A stretch of 64,000 bases of DNA from contig NZ_JACIBC010000003.1 of the NCBI RefSeq assembly GCF_014195095.1, forward strand, positions 62,001 through 126,000, written 5' to 3'. The translations under genes and the position numbers were made by a program. The notes below the pieces were generated by a model that was not told the DNA's origin, did not search any database, and worked only from the letters and a program-made list of their open reading frames with translations. The DNA comes from Rhizobium sp. BK602 (lineage in GTDB: Bacteria > Pseudomonadota > Alphaproteobacteria > Rhizobiales > Rhizobiaceae). Below are positions 26,674 through 35,002 of the stretch, one piece after another; the first letter of the stretch is position 1, and each line of letters starts with the position of its first letter.

Positions 26674-27999
26674 TCAGAAGTCGGCGACCTTGCCCCAGAC
26701 CGAGCCGTTCAGGCGATCCGGATAATAGGGCTTCGGATCGACGATCGGCTCCGCGCCGGTGACGAGATCGGCGACGAGATGGCCAGCGCCGGGGCCAATG
26801 CCGAAGCCATGCCCGCTAAAGCCAGCGGCCAGAATCAGGCCGGGCAGTGCGGGTATCTCGCCGATTGCCGGAACGCCGTCGGGCGTGCTGTCGATATAGC
26901 CGGCCCAAGCCGCCGTGACCGGGGTATGGACGAGCGCCGGCAGCAGCGCGCGGGCCCGTTCCAGCGTCAGATCGATCTGGGTGCGATCCGGACGCGGATC
27001 GAGAATGCGGTTGCGCTCCATCGGCGTCGGCCGGTCGAGCCGCCAGCGCGACAGGGTTTCATGTCCGCCCCTCACACCCTCCAGCCCGCCCGGCGCCAGG
27101 CTGCGCCGGCGCTTGATGAACATCGGCACGAAATGACGCGCGAAACGCAGCTGCTGCGGGGTGGGATCGACACGGGCGCGGCCGCTGATGGCGAGCGTAT
27201 AGCCGCCGTCAGCGCGGCGCGTTGCCGAAACCGCGGCGGTGTGCAACGCCGCCGGCAGGCCCTCGGCGCCGGGGCCGACCGAGAGGATCGACGAGCGGAT
27301 CGCGGCTTGCGGGAAACGAATACCAAGCTGGCGGCAGAAGGAGGATGCCCAGGCGCCGCCGGCCATGATGACGGTCCGTGTGCGGATCGTGCCCGCCTCG
27401 GTGACCACGCCGCTGACATGGCCGCCCTCGATCTCCAGCCCGCGTGCCGCGCACATCTGATGGACGCTGCTGCCGAGCGCCATGACAGCGCGGGAGACGA
27501 CAGGGGCTGCCCGCGACGGATCGGCGGTGCCGTCCGTCGGCGAGAAGACGCCGCCTTTCCACTGCCGCCCCGTTGCCACCCCGAACTCGCTCGCCTTCTT
27601 GCCATCAAGCATATGGGTGGTGACGCCGACCCCGCGCGCGAACTCGCCCCAGCGGGCCCAGCCGGCAAGCTCGGCATCGTCATTGCTGAGATAGAGCAGG
27701 CCGCAGCGGCGAAAGCCGGTATCCTCGCCGCTGTCCTTGCCAAAATCCTCCCAAAGCGCCAGGCTCTTGGTGGAGATCGGCAGTTCGCGGGCATCGCGGT
27801 TCTGCTGCCGGCACCAGCCCCAATTGCGGCTCGACTGTTCGGCACCGATCCGCCCCTTCTCGATAAGGGCCACTTTCAGGCCGCGCCGGGCGAGATAGTA
27901 GGCGGTGAAAACGCCGACTATGCCGCCGCCGATCACCACCGCATCCGCCCGTTCCGGCAGGCTGGGCGTGGTTTCAATGTGCAGAAGGGGGGCAGGCAT
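26674..27999 (-). CDS. DadA/glycine-oxidase-like FAD-dependent amine oxidoreductase
   Basis: The 441-residue flavoprotein has an N-terminal FAD site (VVIGGGIVGVFTAYYLARRG, then EKGRIGAEQSS) and a C-terminal GHGFGIGPGAGHLVADL with the second FAD contact, and no signal peptide. The family (D-amino-acid dehydrogenase, glycine/sarcosine oxidase) oxidises the C-N bond of amino acids or N-alkyl amino acids. Its closest visible relative is the second copy at 52943-54271; both contain EQSSRNWGWCRQQNRD and end regions with the same GHGFGIGP. It is divergent from an Lrp-type regulator, as dadA often is. Confidence 0.9.
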   Translation of the reverse strand: MPAPLLHIETTPSLPERADAVVIGGGIVGVFTAYYLARRGLKVALIEKGRIGAEQSSRNWGWCRQQNRDARELPISTKSLALWEDFGKDSGEDTGFRRCGLLYLSNDDAELAGWARWGEFARGVGVTTHMLDGKKASEFGVATGRQWKGGVFSPTDGTADPSRAAPVVSRAVMALGSSVHQMCAARGLEIEGGHVSGVVTEAGTIRTRTVIMAGGAWASSFCRQLGIRFPQAAIRSSILSVGPGAEGLPAALHTAAVSATRRADGGYTLAISGRARVDPTPQQLRFARHFVPMFIKRRRSLAPGGLEGVRGGHETLSRWRLDRPTPMERNRILDPRPDRTQIDLTLERARALLPALVHTPVTAAWAGYIDSTPDGVPAIGEIPALPGLILAAGFSGHGFGIGPGAGHLVADLVTGAEPIVDPKPYYPDRLNGSVWGKVADF

Positions 28000-28133
28000 G
28001 GCTTTCTCCGGTTTCAGACAGGCATTCTAGTCGAGCTTTCACCACGCAAATGCTGCAAATCGCCCGAAGACAGCATTTCCTTTGGTGGTGCCCATCTATC
28101 ACGGACGCTTGTGCTAAGGTCAGGATTTTATGA

Positions 28134-28151
28134 GGTTATATCGTCATAACC
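28134..28151. promoter_or_regulatory. dyad between oxidase and Lrp genes, candidate Lrp site
   Basis: GGTTATATCGTCATAACC has 6-bp arms GGTTAT/ATAACC around ATCGTC. It lies in the 252-base divergent intergenic region, about 135 bases from the oxidase start and 100 from the Lrp start. The same ATAAC/GTTAT half-site appears in dyads at 45791 and 49910. Confidence 0.45.
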
Positions 28152-28251
28152 ACAACCGATTCCGCTTGCTAACCGAGGCTTTCCGCCTAAAATGACGGAA
28201 GATTATTCCGTCAAGGCGGCGTGCCGCTGCCGACAAGAGGAGAGCACGCCG

Positions 28252-28728
28252 ATGAAGCTCGACCGGATCGACATCAAGATTCTTTACGAATTGCAGAAGA
28301 ACGGCCGCATCACCAATGTCGAGCTGGCCGAACTCGTCAATTTGTCGCCCAGCCCCTGCCTGATGCGGGTCAAGAAGCTGCAATCCGAAGGCTATATCGC
28401 CGGCTATTCGGCGCAGATCAACATCGCCAAGCTCGGCCAGACGCTTACCGTTTTTACCGAGGTGACGCTCAAGAACCACCGCCAGATCGATTTCGCCCGC
28501 TTCCTGGCGGCGGTCGAGAAGGTGGATTCGGTCGTGGAATGCCATCTCGTCTCCGGTGGCTACGATTATCTGGTGAAGTTCGTGACCGCCGGGATTGCCG
28601 AATATCAGACGACGATGGAACGGCTGATCGACATGGAGATCGGCATCGACAAATATTTCAGCTTCGTCGTGCTGAAATCGCCGATCGTCAAGGCGCATAT
28701 GCCGCTGACCAGCCTGTTTCCGGTCTGA
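28252..28728 (+). CDS. Lrp/AsnC-family regulator
   Basis: The 158-residue protein has an N-terminal winged helix-turn-helix (LDRIDIKILYELQKNGRI, LAELVNLSPSPCLMRVKKLQ) and a C-terminal ligand-binding domain (FTEVTLKNHRQIDFARFL, ECHLVSGGYDYLVKFV). Lrp-type proteins sense amino acids and control local catabolic genes. The start is ATG 28252, with AGGAG about 9 bases upstream. It is divergent from the FAD oxidase and so probably controls it, and perhaps the transporter operon that ends opposite to it. Confidence 0.93.
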   Translation: MKLDRIDIKILYELQKNGRITNVELAELVNLSPSPCLMRVKKLQSEGYIAGYSAQINIAKLGQTLTVFTEVTLKNHRQIDFARFLAAVEKVDSVVECHLVSGGYDYLVKFVTAGIAEYQTTMERLIDMEIGIDKYFSFVVLKSPIVKAHMPLTSLFPV

Positions 28729-28761
28729 CGCCTTGGCGGGTTGGTGTTCGCGAAACGCATT

Positions 28762-30423
28762 TCAGCGCTTCGCGAAAGCTTGCATCAGCTCCGGGTCCTG
28801 CTGAAGGCCGTCGAGCCAACCGGTGTCGAGCTTGGGCACCGAGGAGAACAACAGCTTGGAATAGGGATGCTTGGCGCCGTCGGCGAGGTCGGCGGAGGCC
28901 AGCTGCTCGATTTTTTCGCCGCCATACATGACGATGATCTCGTCGCAGATCGCCTGCACGGTCGACAGGTCGTGGCTGATGAAGATGTAGGACAGGCCGA
29001 GTTCGCGCTGCAATTCCTTGAGCAGGTCGATGATGGCGGCAGCGACCACCGTATCGAGGGCCGAAGTGATTTCGTCGCACAGAATAAGCTTGGGTTCGGC
29101 TGCCAGCGCGCGCGCCAGGTTGATGCGCTGCTTCTGGCCACCGGATAATTCGGGTGCGCGGCGATGCTTCAGGGCTTTCGGCAGATGGACCATGTCGAGC
29201 AATTGCTCGATACGCGCCTCGCGCTGCTTGCCGCCGAGATTGTGATAGAAGCCGAGCGGCCGCCCAAGGATATCGCCGATCGACTTGGCCGGATTGAGTG
29301 CCGTGTCGGCGAACTGGAAGACGATCTGCAATTTGCGCAGCTCTTCGCGCTGGCGCTTGCGGGCGTCGGCGGCGAGCTGCCTGCCATCGAAGATGACGTC
29401 GCCAGAAACCGGTGGCAAGATCCCGGCGATGGCCCGGGCGAGCGTGGACTTGCCGCAGCCGGATTCGCCGATAACGCCAAGATTGCGGCCGGTCTCGAGC
29501 CTGAGGCTGACGGATTTCAGGGCGGTCGCCATCGGCAGGCCGTTCGGCTGGATCGGGCCGTAACCGGCGACGATGTCGGTGACCTCCAGGAGCGCCGGCG
29601 TCTTATGCTGTTCGACCGCCGCCGGGGAGGCATAGAGCTTGGGCTCGAACGCGCCGAGCAACTGGCGCGTATAGGGGTGCGAGGGTGCCGAAAGGATCTG
29701 CTCGGTCGTGCCGATCTCCTGGATCTCGCCACCTTTCAGGACAACGATCCGATCTGCCACCTGGGCGACGACCGCGAGATCGTGCGACACGTAGACGCCG
29801 GCGATGCCGCCCTTCTTCATCACCGACTTGAAGGCCCGGAGAACCTCGATCTGCGTCGTCACGTCGAGCGCAGTCGTCGGCTCGTCGAAGATCACCAGTT
29901 TCGGGTCGCCGATCAGGGCCATCGCGGCCGAAAGACGCTGCAGCTGGCCGCCGGACACTTGGTGCGGATAGCGCGAGCCGATCGTCTCCGGGTTGGGAAG
30001 GCTCAGTGCCTTGAAGAGCTCGACGGCGCGCGCCTTGGCTTCTTCCGCGGGCATGAGATCGTGGATGCGGGTGATTTCGATCACCTGTTCCATGATGGTC
30101 TGGGCCGGGTTAAAGGCGGCGGCGGCGCTCTGCGGGATATAGGCGACCTCGGTGCCGCGAATGCGGGCGCGCGCCTTTTCCGGCAGGCTTGCCATGTCCT
30201 TGCCGGCAAGCAGAACCTCGCCGCCGCTGATCCGACATCCGGTGCGCGCATGCCCCATCAGGGTCAGCGCGATCGTGGTCTTGCCCGAGCCGCTTTCGCC
30301 GATCAGGGCGACGATCTCGCCTTCCTCGATATCGAAGCTGACGCCACGGATGATCTCGACGAGGCGGCCCGCATCGGTTTTGGCTTCGACCTTCAGGTCG
30401 CGAATTTCGACGAGCTTGGCCAT
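28762..30423 (-). CDS. fused double ABC ATPase of a peptide-type importer (DppD-DppF fusion)
   Basis: The 553-residue protein carries two complete ATPase units. Unit 1 (about 1-265) has GESGSGKTT, VSGGQLQRLSAAMAL, LVIFDEPTTALD and VSHDLAVV. Unit 2 (about 285-545) has GESGCGKST, LSGGQKQRINLARALA, LILCDEITSALD and ISHDLSTV; note DEITSALD with Ile in place of the usual Pro. In many Dpp/Opp systems these are two genes. The start is the ATG at 30421-30423, which overlaps the permease stop by one base (TGATG), with GGAG upstream. It drives the importer made of the two permeases and the binding protein upstream. Confidence 0.93.
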   Translation of the reverse strand: MAKLVEIRDLKVEAKTDAGRLVEIIRGVSFDIEEGEIVALIGESGSGKTTIALTLMGHARTGCRISGGEVLLAGKDMASLPEKARARIRGTEVAYIPQSAAAAFNPAQTIMEQVIEITRIHDLMPAEEAKARAVELFKALSLPNPETIGSRYPHQVSGGQLQRLSAAMALIGDPKLVIFDEPTTALDVTTQIEVLRAFKSVMKKGGIAGVYVSHDLAVVAQVADRIVVLKGGEIQEIGTTEQILSAPSHPYTRQLLGAFEPKLYASPAAVEQHKTPALLEVTDIVAGYGPIQPNGLPMATALKSVSLRLETGRNLGVIGESGCGKSTLARAIAGILPPVSGDVIFDGRQLAADARKRQREELRKLQIVFQFADTALNPAKSIGDILGRPLGFYHNLGGKQREARIEQLLDMVHLPKALKHRRAPELSGGQKQRINLARALAAEPKLILCDEITSALDTVVAAAIIDLLKELQRELGLSYIFISHDLSTVQAICDEIIVMYGGEKIEQLASADLADGAKHPYSKLLFSSVPKLDTGWLDGLQQDPELMQAFAKR

Positions 30424-31265
30424 CAATTGCTCCGGTCTCGGATTTTCTGGGGCAGGTTGTCGATCAGCAGGTTGACGCTGATCGTCAGGCTGGCGATCGC
30501 GATGCTTGGGAAGATCACCGCCGGCGCACCGAAGGGCAGGCCGCCGATGTTTTCACGCACCAGTGCGCCCCAGTCCGCGTTCGGCGGCTGCACGCCAAGC
30601 CCGAGGAAGGAGAGACCCGACAGGAGCAACACGATGAACACGAAGCGCAGGCCGAGATCGGCCATGACCGGCCCCAGGATATTGGGAAGGATTTCCGAGC
30701 GGATGAGGTAGAGCGCGCCTTCGCCGCGTGCGCGGGCGACCGTAATGAAATCCATCGTGTTGATGTTGACCGAGAGCGCTCGCGAGAAGCGGTAGGCGCC
30801 GGGCGTATAGATGATGGCGAGCGTCATGATCAGCACCGGGATCGAGGAGCCGATGCCGGCGACGACGACGAGGCCGAACAGCTTGCTCGGAATGGAGTTC
30901 AAGGCATCGAGAAAACGGCTGAGCGCGCTGTCGAACCAGCCGCCGATGACGGCCGCGATCATGCCGAGCGCGACACCGGTGAAGCAGGAGATGCAGACGG
31001 CCGCCAGCGAGATGCCGACGGTATAGCGCGCGCCCATCAGGATGCGCGAGAAGATGTCACGGCCGAGATAATCGGTGCCCAGCCAGAACTTCGCCGAGAT
31101 CGGCCCGAAATAGTCGAAATCGACGATTTCGCCGATCGGGTAGGGGGTGAGCAGCGGGGCAAAGATGGCGACAAGAGCCCAGGCAAGGATCACGGCAAGG
31201 CCGATCATGCCGACGATGTTGAAGCGGAAGCCGAGCTTGCGGGGTGTGAACGCGGTAAGAGCCAT
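30423..31265 (-). CDS. peptide-type ABC permease (DppC/OppC)
   Basis: The 280-residue permease has the N-terminal helix and periplasmic WLGTDYLGRDIFSRILMGARY block diagnostic of DppC/OppC proteins (read as WLGTDYLGRD then FSRILMGARYT), followed by five helices and the coupling region FITVARARGEGALYLIRSEILPN. It pairs with the DppB-type permease. The adjoining genes overlap or nearly touch, so this is one operon. Confidence 0.93.
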   Translation of the reverse strand: MALTAFTPRKLGFRFNIVGMIGLAVILAWALVAIFAPLLTPYPIGEIVDFDYFGPISAKFWLGTDYLGRDIFSRILMGARYTVGISLAAVCISCFTGVALGMIAAVIGGWFDSALSRFLDALNSIPSKLFGLVVVAGIGSSIPVLIMTLAIIYTPGAYRFSRALSVNINTMDFITVARARGEGALYLIRSEILPNILGPVMADLGLRFVFIVLLLSGLSFLGLGVQPPNADWGALVRENIGGLPFGAPAVIFPSIAIASLTISVNLLIDNLPQKIRDRSN

Positions 31266-31267
31266 GG

Positions 31268-32218
31268 TCAGCGCAGCCTCGGATTGGATATGATGGCGAT
31301 GATGTCGGCAATGGTGATCAGGAGCAGATAGACCAGGCAGAAGATCATGGCGCAGGTCTGGATCAGCGGCAGGTCGCGGGTGGCGACCGCATCCACCATC
31401 AGCTTTGCGATGCCCGGATAGTTGAAGATCGTCTCGACGATGATCACGCCGCCGAGCAGATAGGACAGCGACAGTGCGACCGCATTGACGATCGGGCCGA
31501 GCGCATTGGGAAGCGCATGCTTCAGCACCATGCGCGGCCGCGAGGCGCCCTTCAGCAGCGCCATTTCCACATAGGGCGTGTTCAGCGTCTCGATGACGGC
31601 GGCGCGCGTCATGCGGATCATCTGCGCCGAGATCACGAAGCTCAGCGTTATCACCGGCATCGCGAAGACGCGCAGCATCTGCGAGAAGGAGTGAATTTCA
31701 TTGGCGAAGGCAAGCGCCGGCAGCCATTTCAGATAGACGGCAAAGAGCAGCACCGCCGATGTCGCGACCATGAATTCCGGCACCGAAATGACGCCGATGG
31801 AGATCACCGTGACGATGCGGTCATAAAGCGAACCGCGCAGCATAGCGGCCGTAATGCCGAGCGTCAGCGCGATTGGCACGGAAAACAGCGTTGTTGCCGC
31901 TGCGAGCTTCAGCGAATTTCCGAGCCTGGAGCCGATCAGCTCCGCGATCGGCATATTGTTGGCGTAGGAAATGCCAAGATCGCCGGTGGCAAGGCCGGCA
32001 AGCCAGCGGAGGAACCGCAGGATGGCCGGATCGTTGAGGTGCATCGCGGCGCGCAGGCCCGCGACCGCTTCCGGGGTCGCGGCCTGGCCGAGCAGAATTT
32101 GCGCAACGTCGCCCGGCAGCATTTCTGTTGCCGCGAATACCGTGAAGGACACGATGAGCAGCGTGATCAGGGCCACGATCACACGGCCGAGCACGAGAGA
32201 AAGAACGTGGCGGTTCAT
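31268..32218 (-). CDS. peptide-type ABC permease (DppB/OppB)
   Basis: The 316-residue permease starts MNRHVLSLVLGRVIVALITLL and has the OppB features: FAATEMLPGDVAQILLG after the first helix, and the cytoplasmic block TPYVEMALLKGASRPRMVLKHALPNA, read as YVEMALLKGASR and HALPNALGPI. Six membrane helices. It is the gene directly after the binding protein. Confidence 0.93.
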   Translation of the reverse strand: MNRHVLSLVLGRVIVALITLLIVSFTVFAATEMLPGDVAQILLGQAATPEAVAGLRAAMHLNDPAILRFLRWLAGLATGDLGISYANNMPIAELIGSRLGNSLKLAAATTLFSVPIALTLGITAAMLRGSLYDRIVTVISIGVISVPEFMVATSAVLLFAVYLKWLPALAFANEIHSFSQMLRVFAMPVITLSFVISAQMIRMTRAAVIETLNTPYVEMALLKGASRPRMVLKHALPNALGPIVNAVALSLSYLLGGVIIVETIFNYPGIAKLMVDAVATRDLPLIQTCAMIFCLVYLLLITIADIIAIISNPRLR

Positions 32219-32314
32219 ATCAGATCCCCATCGTGAGAACGAATGTGCCGATGATACGGCAATGTACCCGACAAGTGGCGTCGAAACACCACCGGTCGGG
32301 TACGAAGGCGGGGA

Positions 32315-33925
32315 TCAGGCATCAAGCCAGACATATTCCGCGAAGGCATAGCCCATCATGCCGCCGAGCGGATTGGCTTCCAGGCCGTGCAGCTTCGAGG
32401 AGATCGCATCGACGTTGGAAATATAGGCGGGAATGGCCGTGCCGGCCTCTTCCGCGATCATCGCCTGCATGTCGCCGTAGATCGCCTTGCGCTTGGCCTG
32501 GTCGAGCGAGCCGCGTGCTTCCAGCAACATGCTGTCGAACTTCTCGGACTTGTACTGGCTCTCGTTCCAGGGGGCCTGTGAGGAATAGAGCAGCGAGAAG
32601 AGGATGTCCGGCGTCGGGCGCGGGTTGATATTGCCGAAATGCATCGGCGCCTTCAGCCAGTAGTTCGACCAGTAGCCGTCGGACGGTACGCGCTGCACGT
32701 CGAACTTCATGCCGATTTCCGCGCCGGCCTGCTGCAGCACCATCGCCATGTCGATCGACGATGTGGCCGCGTCGGAGGCGACGACCGGGACGGACTGGCC
32801 GAACAGGCCGGATTTCTGCAGATGGAACTTGGCCTTGTCCGGATCGTAGGCCTTCGGCTTCAGATCGGCATTGTGATAGATGTTGGACGGCGGCACCGGC
32901 TGGTCGTTGCCGATTTCGGCAAGGCCGCGCAGGGCCGATTTCTGGATGATCTCACGGTTCAGCAGATATTTGACGCCGGTCACGAAGTCCTTGCTGTTGC
33001 CGGGGCTCATGTCCAGACGCATGTTGAGGTCGGTGTAATTGCCCGAGGTGGTCTTCGACAGCGTCACGCCCGGCTGGCCATCCAGAAGCCGCATGGAGCG
33101 CGGATTGATGGAGGCGGCGAGCTGGATGTCGCCGGAGAGCAGCGCATTGACGCGCGCCGAATCGTCGGCGATCGCGAAGAACTCGAAGGAGTCGAGGTGC
33201 GGGCCGCCCTGCTTCCAATAGTTCTTGTTCTTGACGGCGACGGAACGGACACCGGGTTCGAAGGTCTCGCAGACGAAGGCGCCGGTGCCGTTGGCCTTGC
33301 TGAAGTCCGTGGTGCCGTCAGCGACGATCATGAAATGATGCATGGCCAGAATCGTCGGCAGGTCGGCATTCGGCGCAGCGAGCGTGATTTCGACCGTAAG
33401 CGGATCGACGGCCTTGAAATCGGTCATCTGCTTGGCGATGGCATTGACCTTGGAGCCGACGGCCGGGTCGAGATGGCGCTTCAGCGAATAGACGACGTCG
33501 GCCGAAGACAGGCTCTTGCCGCTATGGAAGGTGACGCCCTTGCGCAGCTTGACGGTCCAGACCTTGGCATCGGCGCTTGCGATGCTTTCGGCCAGCTCCA
33601 TCTGGGTGACGCCATCCTTGTCGAGGAAGGAGAGGCGATTGTAGAAGGCGCAGCAGCGGACATAGTCCGTCGACAGCGACGCCTTGGCCGGATCGAGCGT
33701 GTCGGCGGTCGACGATGACCAGCCGGCCGCCTTCAGCGTACCGCCCGAAACCGGGGTGGCCGCAAGAGCCGACGAGGCGCGTCCGAAGATCGCGCCGCCG
33801 GCAGCCGCCGCAATGCCGCCTGCCAGCAGCATCTGCAGAAGATCGCGGCGGGTCGCGCCACGGCGAATGGCATTCTCGACCATGGCATCGTCTGCGCTGG
33901 TCCAATTCGTGATCTTGTCGTTCAT
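32315..33925 (-). CDS. peptide/opine-type substrate-binding protein (SBP family 5)
   Basis: The 536-residue protein has an N-terminal twin-arginine-like signal (ATRRDLLQMLLAGGIAAAAGG, split as TRRDLLQM plus a hydrophobic stretch), cleaved probably after SSALA near residue 55. The mature part is a family 5 binding protein: VWTVKLRKGVTFHSGKSLSS, then KRHLDPAVGS and MAMVLQQAGAEIGMKFDVQ. Members bind di- or oligopeptides, opines, nickel or other amines. AGGGGA precedes the ATG. The gene lies 73 bases after the HAD gene and 96 bases before dppB, so it is probably cotranscribed with both. Ligand unknown. Confidence 0.92.
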   Translation of the reverse strand: MNDKITNWTSADDAMVENAIRRGATRRDLLQMLLAGGIAAAAGGAIFGRASSALAATPVSGGTLKAAGWSSSTADTLDPAKASLSTDYVRCCAFYNRLSFLDKDGVTQMELAESIASADAKVWTVKLRKGVTFHSGKSLSSADVVYSLKRHLDPAVGSKVNAIAKQMTDFKAVDPLTVEITLAAPNADLPTILAMHHFMIVADGTTDFSKANGTGAFVCETFEPGVRSVAVKNKNYWKQGGPHLDSFEFFAIADDSARVNALLSGDIQLAASINPRSMRLLDGQPGVTLSKTTSGNYTDLNMRLDMSPGNSKDFVTGVKYLLNREIIQKSALRGLAEIGNDQPVPPSNIYHNADLKPKAYDPDKAKFHLQKSGLFGQSVPVVASDAATSSIDMAMVLQQAGAEIGMKFDVQRVPSDGYWSNYWLKAPMHFGNINPRPTPDILFSLLYSSQAPWNESQYKSEKFDSMLLEARGSLDQAKRKAIYGDMQAMIAEEAGTAIPAYISNVDAISSKLHGLEANPLGGMMGYAFAEYVWLDA

Positions 33926-33998
33926 TGCGTTCCCCTTTTTGTTAAGGTTGGTTTGGCGTCCCGTCTTTTGCTGCGGGATCAACACGGAATGTCGCTTG

Positions 33999-34715
33999 TC
34001 AGGCGGCCTTGACTGCCTCCACTGCGTCGGCAAGCCCGGCCATGGAGGTGAAATGGTAATCGGGCTTGGTGAACTCCTTCGGCTCGATCGTGCCGCCATA
34101 GCCCTTCTGGGCGTGACGCCGCTCGATCCAGCAATTGGTCATGCCGAGCTGCCGCGAGATGCCGATGTCGTGATACTGGCTCTGTGCCACATGCAGGATG
34201 TCGTCCTTCGATGCGCCTTCCTTGCCGACAAAGGCGAAGACCTGCTCGAAGAAAGCCGGATCGGGCTTTTCCGTGCCGGTATCGTCGGCGGTGAATGCGG
34301 CATAAAACGGGTTGCCGAGTTCCTTGGAGAAATGCTCGAAGGCCCAGCGGCGCGCGTTCGTCATGGCGATCAGCTTGTAGCGCTTCGACAGGCGATTGAG
34401 GGCTTCGGCGCTGTCGGGAAAACCTTTCCAGTTCTTGCAGGAATCGCGCAGGCGCTCGCCATAGGCCCGCTCCGCCGGCAGGCCCAATTTCGGGGCAATG
34501 GCCAGATAGACGCGAAGCAGATCGTCGGGAAAGAGACCGGCATCGTCCGAATAGCGTTCAGCGCGATAAAGGGCGAGCGCTTCCTCGCCATCGACGGCAA
34601 CACCGGCCTCGCCGGCGATCTCAGCCAGGCAATCCTTGATGCCGCCCTCGAAGTCGATCAGGGTTCCCACGACGTCAAAGGTGAAATATTTGAAGTGCGC
34701 TAAGTTCTTAGCCAA
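33999..34715 (-). CDS. HAD-superfamily type II protein (L-2-haloacid dehalogenase-like), TTG start
   Basis: The 238-residue protein has the HAD nucleophile in FTFDVVGTLID (Asp14), motif II in LIAMTNARRWAF, the motif III Lys in TGTEKPDPAFF, and a Ser/Asp-containing C-terminal block. As in haloacid dehalogenases, motif I lacks the second Asp (DVVGT), so phosphatase activity is unlikely; the real substrate may not be halogenated. No ATG exists near the N-terminus; TTG ending at 34715 follows GAGGA by 8 bases and gives the family length. It precedes the transporter genes and follows an 18-bp palindrome. A second HAD of this class is at 37564. Confidence 0.85.
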   Translation of the reverse strand: MAKNLAHFKYFTFDVVGTLIDFEGGIKDCLAEIAGEAGVAVDGEEALALYRAERYSDDAGLFPDDLLRVYLAIAPKLGLPAERAYGERLRDSCKNWKGFPDSAEALNRLSKRYKLIAMTNARRWAFEHFSKELGNPFYAAFTADDTGTEKPDPAFFEQVFAFVGKEGASKDDILHVAQSQYHDIGISRQLGMTNCWIERRHAQKGYGGTIEPKEFTKPDYHFTSMAGLADAVEAVKAA

Positions 34716-35002
34716 GTCTCTGTCCTCGAATGGTGCAATCGGTACCGATTGCGCGGCTGAATGCAGAAGAAAATGCTGTTCCGATCCTGCCGAGGTTTTT
34801 CTTATATCTCCCTGAAATCCCGGTTTTTCGGGGATTAAGGGCCTTCAGCACGCTCAGTTTCGCAGTTAAGGCTCGCTGGATTCTCTGAAAGGAAGAGCCG
34901 TGGCGGCACAAAATTGCGAATATGGAGGCAAAGCGGTATTTCACCCGTGCCGCCTGCTGACCGATATCGGACGGGTTGGCGGCATCGGGGATCAAGCCGA
35001 AC
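34716..35002. other. intergenic region between aminotransferase and HAD genes
   Basis: These 287 bases hold no credible gene. Apart from the palindrome at 34735-34752 there is a small hairpin (AATCCC with GGGATT near 34815-34840) with no T run. A promoter for the HAD-transporter operon is expected here, but I could not pick a convincing -35/-10 pair. Confidence 0.6.
34735..34752. promoter_or_regulatory. perfect 18-bp palindrome upstream of the HAD-transporter operon
   Basis: GCAATCGGTACCGATTGC is a perfect palindrome with no spacer, 20 bases ahead of the TTG start. That is the position of an operator. No regulator gene is adjacent, so the protein that would bind is unknown; Lrp, LacI- or GntR-type proteins are possible. 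Confidence 0.65.

Noticed and set aside
28748..28780. Two TTCGCGAA palindromes near the end of the double ATPase gene
   Set aside because: Each is short, one lies inside coding sequence, and the arrangement does not form a terminator with a T run.
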